Origin: Hofstenia miamia
Taxonomy: Eukaryota; Xenacoelomorpha; Acoela; Hofsteniidae
Direction: 5' to 3'
NCBI GenBank assembly: GCA_900660155.1
Contig: CABFPE010000692.1
Location: forward strand, 266,670 to 330,669
DNA length: 64,000 nt
Position 1 is the stretch's first letter, and each line of letters begins with the position of its first letter. Both the position numbers and the translations under genes were made by a program. The notes beneath the pieces are model-generated. The model was not told the origin of the DNA. It did no database searches and saw only the letters and a program-made list of their open reading frames with translations. This document shows, piece after piece, positions 24,668 to 37,000 of the stretch.

Positions 24668-26690
24668 TATTCTTTAGTTCCCACAGATTATTTTTTTATT
24701 GTTTGTAAAGAAATTGTTTTGATTCATAATTCAATTAATTCTTAAATGGACAATAAAGTTGGACATTTTAGAAATATACATTTCAAATCGGAAATTTGGA
24801 ATATTTTAATAAATAATTTCTGTACTTTCATAGTCCGTTTGCATTAATTTAATCTCTGCAAACGTATTTGTATAGTTTTATTATACCTTCAAAAATGCTC
24901 AATTAACAACAAGTATGTTATAGCTTTTGGAATCAATGAGTGTTTATTTTTATTAATGAACGTTTGGAATGTATGCAAATATCCCATCAATATTTTCACA
25001 TTGTAATTTATGTAGAGAATTTTATAGTTTTTTAAGAAGTTGATAAAACTATATATACAAAATTCTTATGTTGCATGCAATGGTACGATTTTATGGAAAA
25101 CAGTTGAAAAATGATGTGAAATATATTTTTCAACAGTCCTTTTTAGTCATGCGAGAAGGGTTTGCGCATAACCTGTTCATTCTTTCACAAGAAGTGTGTT
25201 TATCAATGCTTATTCAAATGTCGTTTACATAAAGAGAGAAAAGTAAAGGACCCTTGAGGGACATCCTTATCCGGAGTTAAATAATTTGAGTAAACATTAT
25301 GTTTCAACCTTGTGTTTGCAGTTCATTCAAAAACTAATAATTTAAACACTAAAATCCCTAGTAGAGTAATTTTTGAACGTATGATTGTAATATATATTAG
25401 CAAATTTTAAATATTATCCGAATCGCCTTTTATTCGGAAACCTTCAATAAACGTCCACTGCTTTCCACTGGCATTAGGTTTACACACGTTCTAGTCTATT
25501 CATTCATTAGATCTCTGTTTACATTTTTATACGAACTTTAAGATTTTTATGTTGGCTAATGTCAGCAAACCATTGCATCTGTTCTTTGCTTCTGAAATTT
25601 TTCTTTTAAAAATTTTCATTACATTTTTTATCGTAGACTCCACCGGATCAATCCGTTGTCATTTGTTGCTTAATGATGACTATACGTATTTAATGTGGAC
25701 ACAATGACTACCCCTAATATCGTTATGTGCAAAATTAGATAATTGGCGACTGGAGAACAAAAATAACTTGTTTCCGACATATTTTATTGTCACACGAATT
25801 ATTGAGAAAAATGCAAATGGGAAGTTTTTCAGAAAATTTGTTTAATGTTCGGCAATTGGTGGAAACTTGTACAATGGGAAATATTTAAGATGGCATTTAC
25901 GATTAAAGATTACATTTAACTACATGAAAGAAATATTTGGAATTTACCAACCAAGAATAATTACATTTAAATTACAAAGACCTCAATCAATTTCAACAAC
26001 CAAGATTAATTAATGAAGAAAATTCTGTTTTTGAAATCCTAATAAGTGTTTAACACTTCATTTGTATTGATTTTGCCAAAGAATTTTACAAATATATAAT
26101 AATAATTGATGGAAAACAATGATATTGAAATAAGTTTTTTGCTAATGTCATCCGTACTAAAGTTCACAAGATTTTAGCTATTACTTTGTACTTTTGTGAC
26201 ACCTTAATTTGCCCTGATGGAAAGGCTGGATAGCTTACACATTTGAATTACAAAATGTGCTTGAATATTCATCATTTTTATTGGTATTTCTGGTACGCTT
26301 TATTAGTAATTATTCTGCTTATCTAAACACCAAAATTAATTAATTTAAGCTTTTATAAAGGGTTTTTAAAAATGTTTATAGATAATTTTATTTGTAAAAG
26401 GAAAATATTACCATTTGAAATCAGAATTTATCTTAAGGTTTTATATAACTAGTCATAATCTAAAACAACCCTTGATTATTCGCTGCTATTGCGGATCAAA
26501 GCGAGGTCACACATTTTTGATATCATGATTTTGACTTAAATTGCGGCAACTTCCATTGTATTAGAGAAAGTTAACATATATTAGATTACAATTGTTTTTG
26601 AACAATATTGTGTGGATGCCTGCGTCGGTGGTTATTTCATATTAAAACAGTTTGAAATAGCAAAAATGTGGGTGGGGCTAGGGAGCAGCG
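24668..26690. other. intergenic, no gene seen
   Basis: AT-rich sequence with no splice-bounded or motif-bearing frame. Confidence 0.4.
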
Positions 26691-26804
26691 GGTTAATAAA
26701 ATACGACCGAACATAAAATAAAATTATCATAGATTGCAAACGTGGGAAAAGATATGTACAGAAATTACAATGTCTGATATCTGCTAACATTATTAAGATT
26801 AACA
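26691..26804 (-). repeat. 3' LTR of the Copia element
   Basis: About 113 bases, read on the minus strand from TGTTAATCTTAATAATG to TTTATTAAC. It pairs with 28574-28679. The outermost base is changed (CC where CA is expected). The ends match closely; the middle differs by substitutions and a small length change. Confidence 0.88.
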
Positions 26805-26816
26805 TTCCCTCTTCTA
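26805..26816 (-). other. polypurine tract of the Copia element
   Basis: On the minus strand AGAAGAGGGAA directly precedes the TGTTAATC start of the 3' LTR, the place and composition expected for plus-strand DNA priming. Confidence 0.8.
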
Positions 26817-28548
26817 TAGCATCTCCAAAAGTAAGGAAACGATTTTACTTCCATGTTTTGTAAGAGGCTCCGCAAGATTCTCTTCTGAATTGACGAAATT
26901 TAAAGACCATTCCTCTGTTGTAATCCCATCCCTAATGTACATAAAATCAATAATTAACCGTTTTTGTGATGGGTTTGATGAGCGGTTTTTTACTCCATTA
27001 ATAAGTGACTTATTATCAGAATACAGCTCAATGTGAATATTCCTACTAATACTTTTAAATATTTTTCGCACAAATACAGCTATATCGATAGCAGCGACCA
27101 TTGTTATAGTCTCTGCAACTCGTTGCAACTTTTTTGAAAACCAAGTAATAACGTCATTTCCAAACGTAATGACATACCCATTAAAACTCTTCTCACCAAA
27201 AGAAGCATCCGAGGACACTTTAAGACTAGGTAAATTGCTACCACTATTAGTGAAATGCACCGTTACTTGATATTTAATATATCGAATTAGTTTATTAGCT
27301 CGTGAAATCTTTGAATTGCTCAAAAATTGTCTAATTGTTGAGAGATTTGCTACGTCAAAGAAATATCTGGACGACTATTCGTACTCAGCCATAGCAATTG
27401 ACCGATTAATTCACTAATCTTACTCTTAATTTCAATTTGCTCCTCTAAGTTATTATTATTATCCAAGCATTGAAGCTTAGAGTTATATTTTGATTGGGAC
27501 AATTCATACCCTTGATTAGAAACTCTTAATTGCATTCCCTAGAAATTCGATCATTCTTTGTTTACTTTTATGCTTTTCCCAACAATAAAAGCGCCCTGAA
27601 GCCACTGACTTTCCAACAATTAAGAAATCATCTACATTGTATCAATATAGCTCCTTCAATGGTGTTTGCATCCCCAGAGAACAGAAACAAAGCGCGATCA
27701 ACTTCACATATCCTTCCATACCATAATTTTGAGGCATCGGAAAGTCCATACACTCCAATGTTCAATTTCCATAACGTATTGTGTGATGTAGCAGCCTCAA
27801 TGCGGAAATCGCATAAATATCACGTTGAATGTTATCACCCTGCAAGAAAGCAGGCTTTATATCTGATAGCAGCATTCCATTTAAGCATATTAGCCAATGA
27901 CAATAAGATAGAAAGCGATAACCTGGAGCATGGCGAATATACTTCAGGATTATCCTTGTCCTCAAAACCTCGAGCAACCAAACTGGCTTTTGGATAACGC
28001 TCACCACACATACCTTTCTTCCATGAAAGAACCCAGCGTGTACTGACAACATTTAACTCTTTCCAACCTGCACTTGGAAATATTACTTCTAACGTTGATC
28101 CAGCAAGCATCATTTTTCGTTCCTGTTCTGTAACATTAGATTTATAAAGCAACTCTGCCCCTAAAATATTATTGCTCAGCGTCATTTTATGTTCCTTTAG
28201 TTGAGCAATGAGATGTTCCATTTCTAAAATAAAGTCCCTCATTGATTGACCTTGTCTTTCCAGATTTTTGAAGTTAACAAACAAATTATATGACTCGGCA
28301 TCTTGTGAAATTTTAAAAGACATCTAATTTGTCAATAAGACGATCAAATCCATTATCACATTTCAAAATATTCTCATCAAGTTCTAATGCACAGTCTTTA
28401 GCACGGTTTCGAAGGTTTAGCAAAACAGTTATTGCTTTTTTCTTATCCAAATCCGAAATGAGACTCCACAGGTTCACTTCCTTTCTCCACTTTTCATAGT
28501 CTCGTGTGTTGAATCAAAAATTGGAGGATTCTTAAACGAGACTGCCAT
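26814..28548 (-). pseudogene. Copia gag joined directly to RT and RNase H; protease and integrase missing
   Basis: Read on the minus strand. Gag starts at the ATG at 28548 (PPIFDST, DYEKWRKEVNLWSLISDLDK, then RDFILEMEHLIAQLKEH). Around 28080 the gag text (MMLAGSTLEV) runs within the same open frame into Copia RT (TRWVLSWKKG, KASLVARGFE, EVYSPCSRLS), so protease and integrase are deleted. RT continues after frameshifts with SDIKPAFLQGD and VYGLSDASKLWYG. RNase H follows at 27323-26814 with SSDASFGEKS, YSDNKSLINGV and an ENLAEPLTKHG tail; the usual catalytic Glu region reads MVAAIDIAV, so it is probably inactive. The element is 2 kb instead of about 5. Its gag resembles Copia elements of aquatic animals. 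Confidence 0.9.
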
Positions 28549-28560
28549 CACTAGAAACCA

Positions 28561-28573
28561 CTATCTACTACCA
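28561..28573 (-). other. primer binding site of the Copia element
   Basis: On the minus strand TGGTAGTAGATAG starts one or two bases after the 5' LTR ends in TTAACA. TGG at this spot is the standard complement to a tRNA CCA end; TGGTAG is compatible with initiator methionine tRNA, as in Ty1-like elements. Confidence 0.7.
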
Positions 28574-28679
28574 TGTTAATAAAATACGACCGAACGTAAA
28601 ATAAAATTATTATAGATTACAGAAGTTAAAATGTGTCTGACATAATGTCTGACATCTGCTAGCATTATTAAGATTAACA
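28574..28679 (-). repeat. 5' LTR of the Copia element
   Basis: 106 bases, TGTTAATC...TTTATTAACA on the minus strand, a perfect TG...CA LTR. The five bases outside (TAGCG at 28680-28684) match CAGCG at 26686-26690 outside the other LTR with one difference, a target-site duplication. Confidence 0.9.
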
Positions 28680-28684
28680 TAGCG

Positions 28685-30294
28685 GGTAATAGTAGTTGGT
28701 ATAACATTTATCAAATTCTGCAAATTGAAATTACAACATAGAATCAACTTGATACGGGTTCGAAATAATATACATAACTAAATCTTCAAATGCCACCATG
28801 ACTACGCTTAATATCGTATATGTGCATAATTAGGTAATTTGGTAACTGGAATATAACTTGTTTCAGACAATATTTTATTTTCCCACGAATTATTTTCAAA
28901 AACCATTTCCAAAATTTCCTATATGTGTGCTGCAAGAGTTGCTGATGGAGAACAATACAGTATTACTCAACAAATATTTCAGCAGTCGGGAGTAATGCTT
29001 TAAAGATGGAATGCAACTGTAATTCTATCGCGCTATAAAAATGAGTAAATGAGATGAGTCCCCGTAATTTAAATCATCTTTGATGCGGATACTTTCAGCA
29101 AATCGTAGACCAAAAAAGAAACATCGTCCACAATCAGATCCAAGTTCATTTTAGAATAGATCTAGTTATTCTCTATATCGAAGCAATCATGCAAAGAATA
29201 CTGCTTCCAGAGAAGATGCCGATGAATTCAAACGGGGAAATTATTTCAAGAGTTCCAATACTTAATAGTGAAAATTTTACTAAATTTTAATTATATGAGT
29301 TGAATAGCGGGATTTTATTGATTTCGAAATTTGTATTTAATTAACTGAAATCTTTCGTTCGATTTCTAAATCATCAAGGATTCTGAATGTTTTAAAATTT
29401 TATACTCATTTAATATGCAGCAATTTATTCATGTTCATGCTCAAACTATTTGGTAAATATTTTATTTTCATTAGAAACTTTTAAAGACGGTAAAAGTGGC
29501 TTGCAATGCAATGGAAAAAAATTTTTATCTATGGAATTCTATTTTAAAGTTTTAGCATTTATAAATGCCACTGTTAGATTCTGTTGGAAACCCTAGAAAT
29601 TCAATAATTCTTATCTTTTCCTATGCTGTGTTTGATGAATTGAATTGAAGCACATGTTGAAGGCATTGGTTATTTAGATAGCGGTTAAATTACTTGGATT
29701 TGCTTATAAGTTCATGTTGCTGTATCATAGGTGCGCCTCCACAAGGATATGGTTTGAAAATTATTTTGTAAAGTGGTCTACACACGGTTGTCGTGAACTT
29801 TTAAATTTGTGCACATTAACTACATTCGTTCGCATTCACATTAATTGATAATTTTAGCTTTTGAGAAAATGAAAAATATTTTGCAATCGTTTTACATGCA
29901 TTTGATGTGGGCATGCTTTTTGCAAAAATAATCATCAAATGAATTGCGGTCTCTGGCAAGGTTTCTTACACTGACCATGCAAATGTATGATGATAGATAG
30001 AGTTATTATTAAGTGTAGGAATAATTTTTATGAAAGCAATCAGAATCGCTAACCAAAGCAGCTACAAATACTTGGTACACATATTGCATTAAGATTTTGC
30101 CATTTTGAAATGTAGGCGGTGTGATTTTTGTCTTAAACTTTGAACAATTTTTAATGGGTATGGATTGTCATTGTCCGTTGAAGTCCACGAATTTTAAATT
30201 CCGTGCTTTGCACCTAATGGCTATGCAAGTATTGAATAATTGTATTTCAGTAATTCTTTTCTGATTTTAATATTCATAGCTGCATGATTTCAGA
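28685..30294. other. no recognised gene
   Basis: AT-rich DNA with no supported exon; the promoter of the POP5-like gene would be at its right end. Confidence 0.4.
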
Positions 30295-30498
30295 ATGGTA
30301 AAGCTTAAGAAGAGATACATCACAGCTGAGATTGTATTGGATAATCCGAGAAATAGAAGCTGGAGAATAACCGAAAATTCTTTACACCAAATGCTATTGG
30401 AGTGTATTACTTTTGGGTTTGGGATCTTTGGCAAAGCCACACTTAGTTTCAAGAAAATATATATCAATGTAATAACCCACATCTTCATCGTCAGGTTT
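30295..30498 (+). CDS. POP5: POP5-like ribonuclease P/MRP subunit, first coding exon only
   Basis: The ATG follows an acceptor-like TTTCAG by one base. The exon encodes MVKLKKRYITAEIVLDNPR, then FGIFGKATLSF and KKIYINVITHIFIVRFPH. This matches the start of POP5 (MVRFK.RY..EIV.D.P, F G.FG.A, Y.N..T.I..IR), a protein subunit of RNase P and RNase MRP that bind and process precursor tRNA and rRNA in the nucleus. After IEVDR the frame reaches a stop; a GTATTA donor within GACAGAGTATTATC would end the exon near 30507. The conserved 'LHVGGTIR' second half was not found in the next 4 kb, so it is in an unrecognised exon, farther away, or lost. Moderately sure of the family. Confidence 0.62.
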
Positions 30499-30509
30499 CC
30501 ACACATAGA

Positions 30510-32695
30510 AGTTGACAGAGTATTATCATTTATTTTTTTAAATTATTAAAATTATAATTCTGCCTATTTGAATTTATTTAAACTGCCTGGGGATTTTTTA
30601 AAATTTTTCCTGATTGTAAAAATATTTTAAACATTGCATGAAATAAACCTGCTCATGCCTCGCGATTTTCAGATTTACTAATAGACTTCGAAAAACTCCT
30701 TTATTTGGAAAAACAGTTGTCCTTTATAATAGACGATAGGTAGTTTAAGTTTTAATGTTAACATTTAAACTACAATTCATAAATTATGAAGATGTAAATC
30801 TTTCTTGGTGGTATTTGTATATAGTAAACACTTAAATATATGTAGGTGTCCTTGGCTATAGTTATATTCCCAGTAAAGTTGAACTAGGTTTAAATCTTTT
30901 ATATTTGTATTTTCTATGCTTTATCTTACAACAGTAATATTTTAACCCAAATTTCATTGGAAATACTTAAAATCTGTAATCGTTTTTTCAACAATTCACA
31001 AACTATTAAGATTTTCAAAAAAAACTGAAAAAACAGCTAGGTGGGTGACTTCTTTTTTATTTACGCTTTAAAATCTCTCAGTAATAATTTTTTGGCACGT
31101 GGTAACAAAGCCTGCGGTTTTGTTGCTGCCATGGGTGTTAATCAGTTTATCGAAGAACAAAAGTATTAATCAAAATCCTGTCCATTATGAATATGCACTC
31201 ATCTGATCAAATGACAGAAAATATATATTCATGCATTGATTGAGATCATGCTGCTTTGACCGATAATTAGACTTCTAAAATGAGTCTGCTATAATTAAAA
31301 GAAACATCCAAAGAATTGCATGCTAGTTTCACAGATTCATTGCGGATGCATTTTTGGTTAATCTTACAACTAGAATTGAGAAAAGTGTAAATAATGAAAA
31401 AGTTGCTTTCAAATTCTTCGGAATAACACCGCCAAAATTCAACTACTCAATTTCTATGGAAACGTTTATAAAAAATCCCAATCTCATAAATGTCTGGCAG
31501 AAATGTAGTATCAATATGAATTATTTGGTTAAATGTGATATTTTAGTATATAAAATACAGAACTTCAATAGGGTAGGAATTGGTTGGTGTGCAGAGATTC
31601 AGCTCAGGAAACCTTAGACCCATTTTTGTAATACTTTTCAAAAAATATTCCTCAAAATTTGGTGTTTTAGAAACTTTCAATAAAATCTACACACTGGAAT
31701 TGAGGATACTAAGTTTACATTTAGAAAATAGTAATGTCAAACGCGAAATTGTAAATTTTATTTTGCAACACATTGTTTTTCATATATATATAGAGTTCGC
31801 TGCATTTACTGTGACTTGCATACATAGTTGTGTAAAATTAAGCTTTCCTTACATTTCGTTCCATTTTTCCAATACTTCGGCTTAAGACTTGCACTGCCCG
31901 TGTCTCTTAAGCTGGCCTGATGTCAGCTGATTTCTACATGTAAATTTGACATCATAAATAGTTATTGTTTTGCGATTTTCAATGTAATTAATAAGTTAAT
32001 CTGTTTTAGCTATGATTGTTATTCATATAGTTTCTGAATTTTCGACATTTTGACTAACTATATGCTGATCGCCATAAATGTTTTCGAATATTTTAAAAAT
32101 TATAATTACACTAATATATTGAAATGTTGCTATTTTAGGCTCTCAAAGCGTTATCACTCGTTCCACAACTTTCCAAATATCCTATCAAAATTAAAGTATT
32201 ACATGTTTCCGGCACTGTGCGGCACTCATACAAGTTCTTGGCGAAAATTGAGCGGATGAAGCTACGCAAAAGTATTGCAGATGAAAAAAATCAGTACACA
32301 AAAAGCCAATTACAGAATACTTTGATTAAATTATCTGACATTAATTTGTAATGAGATTTATTATTTATTTAATTTTAATGACTGGAATTTGGAAGTTACT
32401 GAATATCGCGTTTAGCTCTTACAGATTCGAAAAAAATATTCATGTCATCGTATTATTTTAAAATTGTGTAAACTTGACTAAAGTGTTTAGTAAATATACA
32501 TTTGGTGACAAATTCCTGGAAAACCCTATTTTTTTACTTTTTTCAATTTTTTTACGGACAATCAGATGCATAATGTAATGAATTAACAAAATTTAGCATT
32601 AGGTATTGCAGATATTGTGAAAGTTTAACATTACACGCACTTACATTGGCAGTTCTTGAGAAGTATAAAACAGGTGGCAAATTACTTGGGGCAAC

Positions 32696-32739
<44 letters not shown>

Positions 32740-34044
32740 TATACACTAGTTGAAGGAATGGAAAGCAAACTGGGATGGCATGGAGGTACCTGCAAACGAA
32801 TCAATCGCATTACATTCAACAAATTCTGAAAGCGTTCTAAAACTGTTTTACCTCTCCTTCGACAAAACTTAAGATGTTGTTTAACGGAGTCAATTTCCAA
32901 ATCGAACTGGTAGGCACGACCAATTATGATACATTATTATAATACTACAGTACTGCTAAGGTGTTGATGTATTCTGATTTTACAGTTTAAAATCTAATAT
33001 AGGTTATTTGGCCATTTTTATCTGCCCTGCCTGATTATCCTTAGCATTATGAAATGACAGATTGAATCATTTTCGAATTATTTACACAACGAACATAACG
33101 CTTTTAAATTTGATTCAAAAATTTATGTACCTATGATAAGCTAATATTCCTGATATGCATATGTTATAAACTAATTTGATACTTAGACAAAAATATATAG
33201 TTAATACAGCCTTTGCTAAAATGCCTGAAGATTTCAATTTATGGCGAATAGGTTTTTTTCGTAATTTTCCCTCATTTTATATATTTTCGGATAGGAATTA
33301 CAAAAAGTCGAGGCCAAACATAAACTTTTCTTATGTTTAGAGCAAATTAAGATTTTTTTAACGTCATTACTATTGTTGACAATTGTGTATATGTACTCTT
33401 AACATAGTACTGTTGTATTTACTGTTACTGACTGTGATGTCTATCTTGAAGAAATATTAAAATATAATAGTTAAATTCTAAGTATTATTAAATATACAAG
33501 ACTGCTTCACATCAGTAATGATGTTAACAAAAAATTAGTTAAATGGAATTAGCCTACAAAATCTTAATTTCATCTAAATATGAGAAAAATTAATAATTGG
33601 TCTCCACTTTTTCGTGATCTTCATGCCAAAACATAGAACATGAGGACAATTTAAGGAAAACTACAATTTTGTGAATTTGCCGCATTACACTGACTTCTGT
33701 TACCAAAATGTACTTTCTTGAATTGCAAATTAGTAAATGTGACAGGATTCTAAAACATAATTATAATAAGAATAATAGCTATGTAGTAATAAACCAAAAA
33801 GTCGACATTCAGAAGTGATGAAGATCTACCGACATTATATGCGAATATTTATTTTTTCAAAAATATATACATACATATATGTTCACATGCTCGCACATTT
33901 AGTCTTTGACAATGTAAATGAAACAAAATAATACGTAATTTAAATATCATACATGAATCTTCAATGTTTAAAATTTGCAATGTAGTAGTTGAAGAGCGCT
34001 TAACATATAAATGTGCTACGTGCCAACTACTGTCCAAGTGTTTA
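30510..34044. other. no secure exon
   Basis: AT-rich DNA containing a (TA)n tract. Open frames at 31354-31617 and 31580-31885 lack motifs and splice sites. If the POP5-like gene is intact, its remaining exons should be on this side. Confidence 0.35.
32699..32738. repeat. (TA)20 microsatellite
   Basis: Uninterrupted TA dinucleotides for 40 bases. Confidence 0.95.
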
Positions 34045-37000
34045 ATGAATCGCTTTACAAGTGAACAAGTGCGGGAATTCAGAGAGGCTTTCACGCTCTT
34101 TGATGCCGACAATGATGGGGCAATCGGACCAGCAGAATTGGGGGAGATTATGGAAACCTTAGGACAGAGCATGAGCGCTGTACAAATACAGGAATTTATT
34201 GATGAAGTCGACATTGACGGTAATTTTTTAGGGATGCTGCAAACTTAATTGTAAAACAGGGCTGAAATCGGCCTGTTTGTTTTTGGCTAGCATGTAAGCA
34301 AACGTGGACATGAGTTACTGATAAAAATGATATCATGATATCCCAAAGCTTACAAAAACATGATTTTGAAATAATATGTTACTTCTTAACATATGTGCTT
34401 ATCAATTTTGAATTAAATAAGCACAGAGGTGCGTTTCAAATTTTTAAAAGGGAAAGCTGACACCCATTTTTACAGAAAAAAATTGTAAACAAAAAGTTTT
34501 TTGAACAAAAGTAAGTTTGCACCAAAAGCAATCGTCTGTTTTTAGCATCAAATCGATTGATGACATCTTGCATTAAAGTGAACTATTTTCAATTTTGAGG
34601 AAATGAGAACATTTTAATTAAGTGCTAGCAGCAGAACATCAAACACGGGGGGGGCTTGTGTTGTGGTGACGCAGAGACGGAAGCCAATCGGTACTGACCA
34701 CCCTTAATTTCACTTCACCGGTCAGTTTAAGATGGGTCATACCAATCAGCTAATTTAGTCCTGGGAGTATCTCAAACTCAAGCTGCAAAGGCCCGTGACA
34801 ATTACCATAATTATATTTACTAAAATGAAAAAGTTAGTAGGTCACATATGCAATTGACTAACGTTTTTTTAAATAAATACAATTGCCATTGAACATTGAA
34901 TATCGAATCAGTGGTATAAATTCTGTAAATAAGAGCTCTAAAGATCTAAGTTTTTAAACAATAGCACTATATTTAATTGTAACTTTCCATTTAAGTTTTA
35001 CTGCTATATATTGCAAATGAATCGTAATAGTAATCATAGGTGTAAACCGGTCGGTACTAGTGCCAACCAAAGCCGGTTGATCGGCCGGTCTAATCGGCAA
35101 GGCAGAAAACTAACTTTTTACAGGCACATTTACCTGCTCTCACTCAACTACAGAAAAATGTGGATAAGCTAGTTAGTCATTTAGAAATATACCCTAAATT
35201 TGAACATAATCTTATAAATAAAATAGACACGGCAATGAAGGAAACTTCTGGCGTTTGTCATCAGTTCTTTGAAAAGAAGTTCACAAATACATCGACTTTG
35301 GACTTCGAATTTATAAAAGCAATAAGCTTTTTCGATAGCTATGTGAATAATGATTCACCCCAGATATCCTGGATACCAGAGGAATTAGATATGTTCCCAG
35401 TAGAGTTGAAAATTTGATTCTCAATTCAGTTGGTCACTATGATTGCTAAGTGTATGTGGATAAAAAAACTCTTTGAAACAAGTTAAATTTAGTTTTATAT
35501 ACTTTGAGCTAATTCAAGGTCTTAACGATTTAGATCAGCCTAAGGATAGTTAAATATTCGAAAAGTTTAATTCATAGTTAGAAAGTGTTCTTTTTGCTAC
35601 AGCCATCTCATGATCAAGACAAACGAAATAATTTCAATAATAAAGCATGATATATCGTCTTGATTTTGGCATAAAGAGAATTTCTCCGTTATTTCGTACT
35701 TCATACATTGGCTATCTTAACATGAGGTACATTTCTAAAAAAAAGTGTGAAAATTGCATGTTTATCGAAAATTTTTATTTTCATTTGAAATATTTCATGC
35801 TTTGTCTTCATATATAGAAATGAGTTTGTTGCAATAACTTTGCTGGAAGAACAAATATTAGCTGAAAGAACACCATTTTCATATAAAATTACCTTGTCAA
35901 AATATAAATATTAATCAAATAGCTTTTTTATCAAAGTTAAGAGTTTCGTGAAACTACTAATACTCTAATATTGATATCGTCATTAGAATTTTATGCATTT
36001 CGTCTCATTTTTTCAATGCAAATATTGTACATAATTAAGCATACAATGAATTACAACCAGCTTGTTTGGTCACTAATAACTCTTGCATTCCAATCTTACA
36101 TTTTAGATTTTGCTCCTCATTTCATTCTCAGACAATGGACTGGTGTCTTACATATTCAAAGCTTGCACTCAAATATGAGTTTTGTTTAAATAATTGTATA
36201 CTTCTGTCTTTGAAGTTTATTTCCTGAAAGTTTCACTCATTTTTATTGTAAACATCTAGAACTAGGAATGCTATAGTAAAGCCTTCTGGAAGGTAAGTTC
36301 CACTTTCAATCTACGATAGCAACATATAGTAATTGGTAGGCAAGAGCAAAATAGAATTGTCTTGTGTTGTATATGTAAGCTGTGTAGGTTGCATTTTGCT
36401 TTAATGCTTTTAAACAAGTGCAATTTTGGGTCTATTTCACCTTAATGTTACCCTCGATAATATAACTTTAAAATCTAATAAACTTCATGGTATCATTCAA
36501 AAGCCCTCAATAATCATAAAAATAATCAGTTCCAGATAAATAGTGATTACTAATAGGCATGAATGTTATCTCATCTTATCTTATCTTATATACTTAAATT
36601 GCTAGTTTTATACAAAATTCAAAATGTATTAGGTAACGGAATGATTGAATTCAACGAGTTCCTTGAAATGTTAGGCAAAAAAATGCCAAACTTTGAAGAA
36701 GAAGATGAAGACGATGCTTCGATTGCATTCAGAGTTTTCGATCGTAATAGTGACAACTACCTTGAAAAATGGGAAATTTTGTGAGTAATTTTAGTTGAAA
36801 ATTATAAATGGATCTTTGCCAAAATAAGAACCTGAAATTATCTAATTAATCATAAATTTTATAATGATATTCCTAGAATAAAATTATGTAAATAAATATA
36901 TTTATTAGATTGCTGTAATATATTTATATTATATTATTTTTTTATCATTTCATAGTGTTTCTTAAACTATTATTTAATCATTATTTACATTAAATGAATT

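Noticed and set aside
32770..32830. A plus-strand HGGTCKRINRI text after the TA repeat, tested as the missing POP5 second exon (LHVGGTIR region)
   Set aside because: Only a few residues agree, the flanking conserved Phe/Leu pattern is absent and the frame stops soon; too weak to call.
33849..34214. 121-codon minus-strand frame opposite the EF-hand exon
   Set aside because: Antisense shadow of the first EF-hand exon; the sense strand has clear calcium-loop motifs.
34630..34800. GC-richer patch tested as a tRNA-derived SINE
   Set aside because: No convincing A and B promoter boxes or tail.
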